Shown piece by piece: positions 8,601 through 16,681 of a stretch of DNA of 64,000 bases. A program made the position numbers and the translations under genes. Under the pieces are notes generated by a model. It was not told the origin of the DNA and did no database searches. It saw only the letters and a list, made by a program, of their open reading frames with translations. The stretch is from Stenotrophomonas maltophilia (lineage in GTDB: Bacteria; Pseudomonadota; Gammaproteobacteria; Xanthomonadales; Xanthomonadaceae). Numbering within the stretch: the stretch's first letter is position 1; each line of letters opens with the position of its first letter. The DNA lies in the NCBI RefSeq assembly GCF_006970445.1, contig NZ_CP033877.1, positions 2,860,750-2,924,749 of the forward strand. The letters run 5' to 3'.

Positions 8601-10625
8601 CATGGCGACCTGGCGCCAGTGCAGGCCAGCAGCCAGCACCAGGCGGTTGAAGCCGTCGTTCTCGGCATCGCCGTGCCAGACGCGGGCGAAGGTCTCGCCG
8701 AAGGCTTCATCGACACTGGCAGCATCGATCGCGCCGGCGGTCGATTCGACCTCGAAGTCCTGCACGTACACCGGGGCGTTGTCGACCGACAGGCGGTACG
8801 GACGCTCGGCGATCACGCGCAGGCCCATGTTTTCCATCATCGGCAGCGCGTCCGACAGCGGAATGTCGTCCAGCTGGCGATACAGCTTCAGGCGCAGGCC
8901 ATCGCCGCTTTCGCGCGGCACGGCCTGCAGGCTCAGGCGCAGGTCGTCCGGGCCGGTCAGGGCGTCGAGCTGGCTGACATCGTTGGCGGCAACAGCGGTG
9001 CTGTTGTCTTCGATGTAGCCCGCCGGCAGCGCCTTGCCGATACGGGCGGCGATGCGCAGGCCTTCGGTCTCGCCGTGGCGGGTGACCAGCGCTTCGCGCA
9101 GGTCATCCTGCCAGTTGCGCAGCACCTGGGCCAGCTTCTGCTCCAGTTCGGCGGTATCGACGTCGAGCATCTCACCCGGCTTCGGGCGCACGATCAGGTG
9201 CACCTGGGCCAGCGGCGATTCGCCCAGCACCACCGAGCTGTCGACGTACTCACCGTGCAGCGCTTCCTTCAGCATCGCTTCGATGCGCAGGCGCACGTCG
9301 GTGTTGAAGCGCTCGCGCGGCAGGTAGACCAGCGCGGAGATGAAACGGCTGTACTTGTCGCGGCGCAGGAACAGACGGCTGCGCACGCGCTCCTGCAGGC
9401 CCAGCACGCCCATCGCGGTGCGGAACAGCTCGTCCTCGCTGGACTGGAACAGTTCTTCGCGCGGCAGGGTTTCCAGGATGTGGCGCAGGGCCTTGCCACT
9501 GTGGCTGGCCGGGGCCAGGCCCGACTGCTTCATCACGTGCTCGTGGCGCTGGCGCACCAGCGGGATTTCCCACGGGCGACGGTTGTAGGCGCTGGAAGTG
9601 AACAGGCCGAGGAAGCGCTGCTCGCCGATGATCTTGCCCTTGGCGTCGAATTCCAGCACGCCGATGTAATCCATGTAGCCAGCGCGGTGCACGCGCGAAC
9701 GGGCATTGGTCTTGGTCAGGATCAACGCGTCCTTCAAACCGGACGTGGTGTTCAGGCCCTGCGCGGCCAGGGTCTTGACCGGACGGGCGGCGGACTTGTC
9801 CTTGCCGCGCATCAGGCCCAGGCCGGTGTCGTTCAGCGGCGCCAGCACTTCTTCCTTGCCCTGCTTCTCGACGCGGTACTCGCGGTAGCCGAAGAAGGTG
9901 AAGTGGTTGTCGGCGGCCCAGCGCAGGAACTCCTGTGCTTCCTTGCGCGACGCGTCGTCGACCGGCAGCTGGCGGCTGCCCAGGTCGTCGGCCAGCGCCA
10001 GCGCCTTGTCCTTCATCGGCTGCCAGTCGCGCACGATCGCACGCACTTCGTCCAGCGCCTTGTTGATGGCCTGTTCGATGGCGGCCATGGCTTCGGCCGG
10101 CTGGCGGTCGATTTCCAGCAGCATCACCGACTCGGTATCACCTTCTCCGACCTTGACCAGCTTGCCGGCCTTGTCGCGGCTGAAGCGCAGCACCGGGTGG
10201 CCCAGCACGTGGACACCCACGCCCTGCTCGGCCAGCGACATGGTGACGGTATCGACCAGGAACGGCATGTCGTCGTTGACGATCTGCAGCACGGTGTGCG
10301 GCGATTCCCAACCGTTGGCCTTCGTGGTCGGATTGAACACGCGGACGTTGGCCTTGCCGGCCTTGCGGGCGCGAGCGAATTCCAGCGTCTCAGCCGCGAG
10401 CGCGGCCCACTCTTCAGCGCTGTGGTGCGGGAACTCGTCCGACTCCATGCGCTTGTAGAAGTCGGTGGCGAAGGCCACCGCTTCGGCCTGTGCGGCCGCG
10501 GGGTATCGCTTGCGCAATGCCGTGTACACCGGCTCCAGGGAGAAACCAGCGGTCACTGCGACCTCCGACTCTGCTGGTTTGGTCTTGTTTTTCACGGTCT
10601 TGGCTGCGGTTTTTTGCGGTTTCAT
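5649..10625 (-). CDS. gdhB: NAD-specific glutamate dehydrogenase, large (180-kDa class)
   Basis: Catabolic enzyme converting glutamate to 2-oxoglutarate and ammonia with NAD, 1658 residues, within the usual range for the 180-kDa class. A long N-terminal regulatory part (about residues 1-700, with ACT-like stretches such as [21 protein letters not shown]) precedes the catalytic core. The core includes [20 protein letters not shown], the lysine-rich GAKGGFFAK, and [16 protein letters not shown], the nucleotide-binding region. A large helical C-terminal domain follows. The product feeds the 2-oxoglutarate dehydrogenase encoded at 40-46 kb, though the loci are not linked. A -10-like TACAAT lies on the minus strand at 10667-10662. 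The symbol follows Pseudomonas usage. The opposite strand is also stop-free over the whole gene, a GC-codon artefact. Confidence 0.96.
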   Translation of the reverse strand: [1658 protein letters not shown]

Positions 10626-10839
10626 GGCAGAGCGATGCGCTTGCTCAGTTGGGAAAATGAAATTGTAGCCCTACCGCACGAAAAGGCCTTGCTGCAGGAC
10701 GGAATAACCAGATTCGGGTTTGCTGCGGTTTAGACGCCTATTCAGTTCGCTCTGGTATGGAGCTGGCGACGGCTTCAGCACTGCCGACAGGATCGGCAAA
10801 GCGTGTTACCGGAAGACACACGCGGCGACGCCGATTCGA

Positions 10840-10868
10840 TTCCACAATCCTGAACTGGACGGTATAGT
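10840..10868 (+). promoter_or_regulatory. Probable promoter of the TetR-RND operon, leaderless
   Basis: TTCCAC (10840-10845), 17-base spacer, TATAGT (10863-10868). Transcription would begin within a base or two of the GTG at 10876, which lacks a Shine-Dalgarno sequence, so the mRNA may be leaderless. Confidence 0.55.
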
Positions 10869-10875
10869 CCACCGC

Positions 10876-11532
10876 GTGAACCCGGCCTACCTCCCCGTTG
10901 CCCTCGACGCGCGCGATGAGCGCGTGTTCGATGCCGTGCGCGAATTGTTGGCCCGGCAGGGCATGCAGATGAGCATGGACGCGGTGGCCCAGCATGCCGG
11001 CTGCTCCAAGCAGACCCTGTACTCGCGCTACGGCAGCAAGCAGGAACTGCTGCGCCGGGTGATGCAGCGCCACGTCGGCCACGCCACCGGCGCCATGCTG
11101 CGTGCACTCCGCGGTGACGACCTGCGTGCCAGCCTGCTCCAGTTCGCCACCGACTTCCTGGAGCATTTCAACCAACCGCACGTAGGACAGGCCTGCCGGC
11201 TGATTGCGGCCGAGGCGGCCCAGTTTCCCGAAGAGGCGCGTACGCTGTACCGGCATGGTGCCGGCGCGCTGACGCTTCATCTTGCTGAATGGATTGAAAC
11301 CGTTTGCATGCAAGGCCAGCTCCGGCATGACGACCCGCACTTCATGGCCGAACTGCTGCTGAGCATGATCGCCGGTCAGGATTTCGACAAACAGCGCTTC
11401 CATACCCCCCATCGTGATGACGCGCTCCTGCGTCGGCGCTGGGCAGAGTTCTCCGTCGACAGCTTCCTGCGCGCATTCGCGCCACAGCCGTCGCCGGCCC
11501 CGTCTACAAACCAACCCCGGAGTTCCTCCTGA
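10876..11532 (+). CDS. TetR-family transcriptional regulator of the efflux operon
   Basis: DNA-binding repressor, 218 residues from a GTG at 10876. The frame is open back to 10720, but the translation there is unlike TetR proteins and covers the predicted promoter. The helix-turn-helix is at about residues 33-52 (MSMDAVAQHAGCSKQTLYSRYGSK). The C-terminal half is a TetR ligand-binding domain (residues 75-200). The stop overlaps the ATG of the membrane fusion protein gene (TGATG), so regulator and pump are one transcript. By analogy with other TetR-RND operons it probably represses its own operon and is released by a pump substrate. Resembles the arrangement of SmeGH with its TetR regulator in S. 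maltophilia, but identity cannot be proved here. Confidence 0.88.
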   Translation: MNPAYLPVALDARDERVFDAVRELLARQGMQMSMDAVAQHAGCSKQTLYSRYGSKQELLRRVMQRHVGHATGAMLRALRGDDLRASLLQFATDFLEHFNQPHVGQACRLIAAEAAQFPEEARTLYRHGAGALTLHLAEWIETVCMQGQLRHDDPHFMAELLLSMIAGQDFDKQRFHTPHRDDALLRRRWAEFSVDSFLRAFAPQPSPAPSTNQPRSSS

Positions 11533-12800
11533 TGACCGCCCCACTCCGCACCCTTGCCTTGACGTGCGCCGTTGCTGTCGCTCTGGCTGCCTGCAAGAAG
11601 CCGGAACAGCAGATTCCCCCGCCGCCGGAGGTGGGCGTGATCGACGCCAAGCCGCAGACCCTGCCGCTGCAGCGTGAGCTGGTCGGCCGCCTGTCGCCGT
11701 TCCGCAGCGCCGACGTCCGCGCACGCGTGCCCGGCGTGCTGCTCAAGCGCGTCTACCAGGAAGGCTCGCAGGTCAAGCAGGGCCAGACCCTGTTCCTGAT
11801 CGACCCGGCGCCGCTGCGTGCCTCGCTCAATGCCTCAGAGGCCCAGCTGGCCTCGGCCCGCGCGACCTACGCCAACGCCAAGGTCGCCGCCGACCGCGCG
11901 CGTTCGCTGGCCCCGCAGCAGTTCGTCTCCAAGGCCGACCTGGACAATGCCGAATCGGCCGAGCGCACCGCGCTGGCCGCGGTCAAGCAGGCCGAGGCAT
12001 CGGTGACCTCCTCGCGCATCAGCCTGGGCTACACCGAAGTGACCGCGCCGATCAGCGGCGTGGCCAACAAGCAGCAGGTCACCGAAGGTGCGCTGGTCGG
12101 CCAGGGCGACGTGACCCTGCTGACCACCGTCGACCAGCTCGACCCGCTGTACGTGAACTTCTCGCTGAGCGTGGATGAGCTGACCCAGCTGCGCGCGCAG
12201 CAGGCCAAGGGTGCGCTGGCACTGTCCGGCGACGGCAAGGCCACGGTCAACGTCAAGCTGGCCGACGGCAGCACCTATGGCGAGCCGGGCACGCTGGACT
12301 TCTCCTCGACCACGGTCGACCCGGCCACCGGCGCGGTGTCGCTGCGCGCGCTGCTGCCGAACCCGCAGCAGATCCTGCTGCCCGGCGCCTTCGTCAGCTT
12401 CCAGGCCAACCTGGGCGAGCGCAACAACGCTTACCTGGTGCCGCAGCAGGCCTTGCTGCGTGATACCACCGGCGGTTACGTGATGGTGGTCGGTGCCGAC
12501 GGCAAGGTCGTGCGCAAGAACGTGAAGACCGATGGCGCGCAGAACGGCAACTGGCTGGTCAGCGACGGCCTGGCCGCCGGTGACAAGGTGATCGTGGCCG
12601 GCGTGCAGAAGGTCAAGGAAGGTGCACCGGCGGTCGCCAAGCCGTGGACCCCGGGGCAGGACGCCAACGGCAAGCCTGCCGCGGGTGGTGCTGCACCGGC
12701 GGCGGCAGCGCCGGCCGCAGGCAAGGCACCGGCCGACGCGGCCAAGCCCGAGCAGGCCGATGCGGCCAAGCCGGCCGCCACCGATTCGAACAAGCAGTAA
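11532..12800 (+). CDS. RND efflux periplasmic adaptor (membrane fusion protein), lipoprotein
   Basis: Periplasmic adaptor of a tripartite multidrug pump, 422 residues. The lipobox LAAC places lipidated Cys at residue 21. The order of parts is beta-barrel and lipoyl half (RELVGRLSPFRSADVRARVPGV), helical hairpin (about 95-155), second lipoyl half (LGYTEVTAPISGVANKQQVTEG) and beta-barrel/membrane-proximal domains. The last roughly 50 residues are an Ala/Pro/Lys tail ([20 protein letters not shown]) beyond the conserved fold, likely disordered. It is translationally coupled to the regulator and 15 bases ahead of the RND gene. It should pair with the RND protein and recruit a TolC-like channel encoded elsewhere. 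Confidence 0.94.
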   Translation: MTAPLRTLALTCAVAVALAACKKPEQQIPPPPEVGVIDAKPQTLPLQRELVGRLSPFRSADVRARVPGVLLKRVYQEGSQVKQGQTLFLIDPAPLRASLNASEAQLASARATYANAKVAADRARSLAPQQFVSKADLDNAESAERTALAAVKQAEASVTSSRISLGYTEVTAPISGVANKQQVTEGALVGQGDVTLLTTVDQLDPLYVNFSLSVDELTQLRAQQAKGALALSGDGKATVNVKLADGSTYGEPGTLDFSSTTVDPATGAVSLRALLPNPQQILLPGAFVSFQANLGERNNAYLVPQQALLRDTTGGYVMVVGADGKVVRKNVKTDGAQNGNWLVSDGLAAGDKVIVAGVQKVKEGAPAVAKPWTPGQDANGKPAAGGAAPAAAAPAAGKAPADAAKPEQADAAKPAATDSNKQ

Positions 12801-12815
12801 CGGGAACCTTCCGTC

Positions 12816-15800
12816 ATGCCTAAATTTTTCATCGAACATCCAGTCTTCGCCTGGGTGGTTGCGATCCTGATCTCGCTCAGCGGCGTGATCGCGATCCTCA
12901 ACCTGGGCGTGGAGTCCTATCCCAACATCGCCCCACCGCAGGTCACCGTGTCGGCGACCTACCCGGGCGCCAGCGCCGACACCACGGAAAAATCGGTCAC
13001 CCAGGTGATCGAGCAGCAGCTGACCGGTATCGATCACCTGCTGTACTTCAGCTCCTCGTCCGCCTCCAACGGACGTGCGCAGATCACCCTGACCTTCGAG
13101 ACCGGTACCGATCCGGACATCGCCCAGGTGCAGGTGCAGAACAAGGTCTCGCTGGCCACGCCACGACTGCCTTCGGAAGTGACCCAGCAGGGCGTGGTGG
13201 TGGCCAAGGCCAACGCCGGCTTCCTGATGGTGATCGCGCTGCAGTCCGATACGCCGGCCATCAACCGTGATGCCCTGAACGACATCGTCGGTTCGCGCGT
13301 GCTCGACCAGGTCTCGCGTATCCCCGGCGTCGGCAGCACCCAGCAGTTCGGTTCCGAGTACGCCATGAACATCTGGCTGAACCCGGAAAAGATGCAGGGC
13401 TACGGCCTGTCGGCCAGCCAGGTGCTCGCCGCGGTGCGCGCGCAGAACGTGCAGTTCGCTGCCGGTGCGCTGGGTTCGGACCCGTCGCCGGAAGGCCAGC
13501 ACTTCACCGCAACGGTCTCGGCCGAAGGCCGCTTCAGCTCGCCGCAGGAGTTCGAGAACATCATCCTGCGCGCCAACGCTGACGGTTCGCGCGTGCTGCT
13601 GAAGGACATCGCCCGCGTTGCCTTCGGTGCCAACAACTACGGCTTTGACACCCAGTACAACGGCAAGCCGACCGGCGCCTTCGCCATCCAGCTGCTGCCG
13701 GGCGCCAACGCCCTGAACGTGGCCGATGCGGTGCGCGCCAAGATGGACGAGCTGCAGCCCAGCTTCCCGTCCGGCGTGACCTGGTTCTCGCCGTACGACA
13801 GCACCACCTTCGTCAAGATCTCCATCCAGGAAGTGGTCAAGACACTGTTCGAAGCAGTGTTCCTGGTGTTCCTGGTGATGCTGATCTTCCTGCAGAACTT
13901 CCGCGCCACCCTGATCCCGACCCTGGTCATCCCGGTGGCCCTGCTCGGTACCTTCCTGGGCATGTGGATGATCGGCTTCACGATCAACCAGCTGACCCTG
14001 TTCGCGATGGTGCTGGCGATCGGCATCGTGGTCGATGACGCGATCGTGGTGATCGAGAACGTCGAACGCATCATGACCGAGGAAGGCCTGGCGCCGAAGC
14101 CGGCCACGCAGAAGGCGATGACCCAGATCACCGGCGCGGTGGTGGCGATCACCGTCGTGCTGGCTGCGGTGTTCATCCCGTCCGCCCTGCAGGGCGGCGC
14201 CGCCGGTGAGATCTACAAGCAGTTCGCGCTGACCATCGCCATCTCGATGGCGTTCTCGGCGTTCCTGGCCCTGGGCTTCACCCCGGCGCTGTGCGCGACC
14301 TTCCTCAAGCCGACGCACAACGACAACCCGAACATCGTCTACCGCACCTTCAACAAGTACTACGACAAGATCAGCCACACCTATGTGGGCCACATCACCT
14401 CGGCGGTACGCCATGCGCCGCGCTGGATGATCCTGTTCGTGGTGCTGACCGCACTGTGCGGCTTCCTGTTCACCCGCATGCCGGGCAGCTTCCTGCCGGA
14501 AGAAGACCAGGGCTATGCGCTGGCGATCGTGCAGCTGCCGCCGGGCTCGACCAAGGGCCAGACCAACGAAGTGTTCGCGCAGATGCGTGGCATCCTGGAA
14601 AAGCAGGATGGCTATGAAGGCATGCTGCAGGTGGCCGGCTTCAGCTTCGTCGGTTCCGGCGAGAACGTCGGCATGGGCTTCATCCGCCTGAAGCCGTGGG
14701 AGGAACGCAAGTTCACCGCGCCCGAGTTCATCCAGAACATGAACGGCGCGTTCTACGGCATCAAGGAAGCGCAGATCTTCGTGGTCAACCTGCCCACCGT
14801 GCAGGGCCTCGGCCAGTTCGGTGGCTTCGACATGTGGCTGCAGGACCGCAGTGGTGCCGGCTACGAACAGCTGACCCAGGCGCGAAACATCCTGCTGGGC
14901 AATGCCGCGCAGAAGCCCGAAGCACTGGTCGGCGTGCGTCCGAACGGGCTGGAAAACGCTCCGCAGCTGCAGCTGCACGTGGACCGCGTGCAGGCGCAGT
15001 CGATGGGCATGTCGGTGTCGGACGTGTACAGCACCATCCAGCTGATGCTGGCCCCGGTGTACGTCAACGACTTCTTCTACGAAGGCCGCATCAAGCGCGT
15101 GACCATGCAGGCCGATGGTCCGTACCGCACCGGCCAGGAATCGCTGAAGAGCTTCTACAGCCCGTCCAGCCTGACCACCAATGCCGACGGCACCAGTTCG
15201 ATGATCCCGCTGAACACGGTGGTCAAGTCCGAATGGGTGTCGGCACCGCCGTCGCTGAGCCGCTACAACGGCTACTCGGCGATCAACATCGTCGGTTCGC
15301 AGGCTCCGGGCACCAGCTCGGGCGAAGCGATGCAGACCATGGAGAGCATCGTCAACGACGACCTGCCGGCCGGCTTCGGCTACGACTGGTCCGGCATGTC
15401 CTACCAGGAAATCCTGGCCGGCAATGCCGCCACGCTGCTGCTGGTGCTGTCCATCGTGGTGGTGTTCCTGTGCCTGGCAGCCCTGTATGAAAGCTGGTCG
15501 ATCCCGGTCGCGGTGCTGCTGGTGGTGCCGCTGGGCGTGCTGGGTGCCCTCGGCCTGTCGATGCTGCGCGGCCTGCCCAACGATCTGTTCTTCAAGATCG
15601 GCCTGATCACTGTGATCGGCCTGGCGGCGAAGAATGCGATCCTGATCGTGGAGTTCGCGGTGGAGCAGCGCGCAGCAGGCAAGAACCTGCGTGATGCCAC
15701 CATCGAGGCAGCCCGCCTGCGTTTCCGCCCCATCCTGATGACGTCGTTCGCGTTCATCATGGGCGTGATCCCGATGGCGATCTCCACCGGCGCCGGCGCC

Positions 15801-15989
15801 AACTCCCGCCACGCCATCGGTACCGGCGTGATCGGCGGCATGCTGTTCGCCACCCTGCTCGGCCTGCTGATGATCCCGGTGTTCTTCGTGGTCGTGCGCC
15901 GCATGCTGGGTGACAAGCTGGATGAACCGTCCAAGGAGTTCATGGAACGCCAGCGCGACGCCGATGCTGCACACCGCCCGGATCGTTGA
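12816..15989 (+). CDS. RND multidrug efflux transporter, HAE1 family (AcrB-like)
   Basis: Inner-membrane proton/drug antiporter, 1057 residues, usual length for HAE1 pumps. The N-terminus FFIEHPVFAWVVAILISLSG starts TM1. The proton-relay aspartates fall at residues 407 and 408 in GIVVDDAIVVIENVERI, the same numbering as AcrB Asp407/Asp408. A TM10 lysine is expected near GLITVIGLAAKNAILIVEFA. The two large periplasmic loops are complete. The YPNIAPPQVTVSATYPGA sequence after TM1 differs from SmeE/AcrB (IAQYP type), so this is a separate branch, plausibly SmeH-like. No outer-membrane channel gene follows; a strong terminator ends the operon, so TolC must be supplied in trans. Confidence 0.95.
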   Translation: MPKFFIEHPVFAWVVAILISLSGVIAILNLGVESYPNIAPPQVTVSATYPGASADTTEKSVTQVIEQQLTGIDHLLYFSSSSASNGRAQITLTFETGTDPDIAQVQVQNKVSLATPRLPSEVTQQGVVVAKANAGFLMVIALQSDTPAINRDALNDIVGSRVLDQVSRIPGVGSTQQFGSEYAMNIWLNPEKMQGYGLSASQVLAAVRAQNVQFAAGALGSDPSPEGQHFTATVSAEGRFSSPQEFENIILRANADGSRVLLKDIARVAFGANNYGFDTQYNGKPTGAFAIQLLPGANALNVADAVRAKMDELQPSFPSGVTWFSPYDSTTFVKISIQEVVKTLFEAVFLVFLVMLIFLQNFRATLIPTLVIPVALLGTFLGMWMIGFTINQLTLFAMVLAIGIVVDDAIVVIENVERIMTEEGLAPKPATQKAMTQITGAVVAITVVLAAVFIPSALQGGAAGEIYKQFALTIAISMAFSAFLALGFTPALCATFLKPTHNDNPNIVYRTFNKYYDKISHTYVGHITSAVRHAPRWMILFVVLTALCGFLFTRMPGSFLPEEDQGYALAIVQLPPGSTKGQTNEVFAQMRGILEKQDGYEGMLQVAGFSFVGSGENVGMGFIRLKPWEERKFTAPEFIQNMNGAFYGIKEAQIFVVNLPTVQGLGQFGGFDMWLQDRSGAGYEQLTQARNILLGNAAQKPEALVGVRPNGLENAPQLQLHVDRVQAQSMGMSVSDVYSTIQLMLAPVYVNDFFYEGRIKRVTMQADGPYRTGQESLKSFYSPSSLTTNADGTSSMIPLNTVVKSEWVSAPPSLSRYNGYSAINIVGSQAPGTSSGEAMQTMESIVNDDLPAGFGYDWSGMSYQEILAGNAATLLLVLSIVVVFLCLAALYESWSIPVAVLLVVPLGVLGALGLSMLRGLPNDLFFKIGLITVIGLAAKNAILIVEFAVEQRAAGKNLRDATIEAARLRFRPILMTSFAFIMGVIPMAISTGAGANSRHAIGTGVIGGMLFATLLGLLMIPVFFVVVRRMLGDKLDEPSKEFMERQRDADAAHRPDR

Positions 15990-16010
15990 TCCGGTGGTGA
16001 GATGACACAG

Positions 16011-16044
16011 AAAGGCCCCGGAGCGATCCGGGGCCTTTTTTCTT
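16011..16044 (+). terminator. Rho-independent terminator of the RND operon
   Basis: AAGGCCCCGG pairs with CCGGGGCCTT around AGCGAT, followed by TTTTCTT. It lies 22 bases after the pump stop. Confidence 0.92.
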
Positions 16045-16061
16045 GCCGCTTTTGAATCCCT

Positions 16062-16124
16062 GCCAACCAAGGTTGGCCTCTACAGGAACAACGGCATGGC
16101 CGGTAGCCGCCAACCTTGGTTGGC
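16062..16124. repeat. SMAG repeat pair, heads facing each other
   Basis: GCCAACC-AA-GGTTGGC ending in CTAC (16062-16083) and GTAG-leading GCCAACCTTGGTTGGC (16103-16124). The pair has the opposite arrangement to that at 3353-3406. Confidence 0.8.
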
Positions 16125-16141
16125 GCTGTTCGGGCAGCGTC

Positions 16142-16444
16142 TCAGCGCAGCAGTGCGACCACCACGCACACCGCCACCAGAACCAGTGCAGCCCACTGCA
16201 TCGGCACGAAGAAGAAGTGATGGGGTGCGGCCACACCCTTCTGTCGGGGTGCGCGGTTGAGCCACAGGCCCAGTAGCACGTTCAGGGCTGCGCCGACACC
16301 TGCCCCCAGCAGCACCTGCTGCAGCGGGATATTGCCCCTGGGGCCGTCATGCGGAAAGAAGTACGCCAGCAGCAGGATGGCTGCAATCGGCGTCACCAGC
16401 GTCATGATTCCCCAACCGCGGTAGATCATCTGCACATTCTCCAT
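16142..16444 (-). CDS. Small inner-membrane protein of unknown function
   Basis: 100-residue protein with three hydrophobic helices, at about residues 10-30 (WGIMTLVTPIAAILLLAYFF), 43-62 and 81-99. Between the last two is a basic loop, NRAPRQKGVAAPHHFFF. The start MENVQMIYRGWGIM is the only plausible one. It is alone on the minus strand, facing the RND operon across the SMAG repeats. Similar small membrane proteins are common in Xanthomonadaceae, but I do not recognise a characterised relative. Confidence 0.72.
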   Translation of the reverse strand: MENVQMIYRGWGIMTLVTPIAAILLLAYFFPHDGPRGNIPLQQVLLGAGVGAALNVLLGLWLNRAPRQKGVAAPHHFFFVPMQWAALVLVAVCVVVALLR

Positions 16445-16681
16445 AAAAGCGGAGGGCAGTGTAATGGGAGGGCCAACGCTGTCGTGATCATCCAGTGCCG
16501 GCCCTCTGTTTCAACGTTCCCGGACGGCAGCCATCGATATCACGCGATCAGCCCGAGGTCATCTGCGGCGTCCGTTGACGCCTGCCAACCCAGCCGAACA
16601 AGGTGTGGACTACATCTCAATCCTGTTCGTGTGGCGACGCTATCCATGTCTCTCCTTCAATGGACTGTACAAGGAGCTTCC

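Noticed and set aside
5589..10733. 1714-codon open frame opposite the glutamate dehydrogenase gene
   Set aside because: GC-rich codon choice leaves one antisense frame free of stops. Its translation is rich in Gln, His, Arg and Val in a way typical of antisense shadows and has no domain, while the minus strand encodes a complete dehydrogenase.
10876..15989. Calling the pump SmeDEF
   Set aside because: SmeDEF has a divergent TetR gene and its own outer-membrane gene; here the regulator is co-directional and no channel gene follows, and the sequence after TM1 differs from SmeE.
11835..16070. 1411-codon antisense frame over the RND operon; similar long frames at 20688-23795, 37706-40315, 40322-43099, 50624-52927 and 56389-58878
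   Set aside because: All mirror well-recognised genes on the other strand and show the same shadow composition; no ribosome sites or homology.
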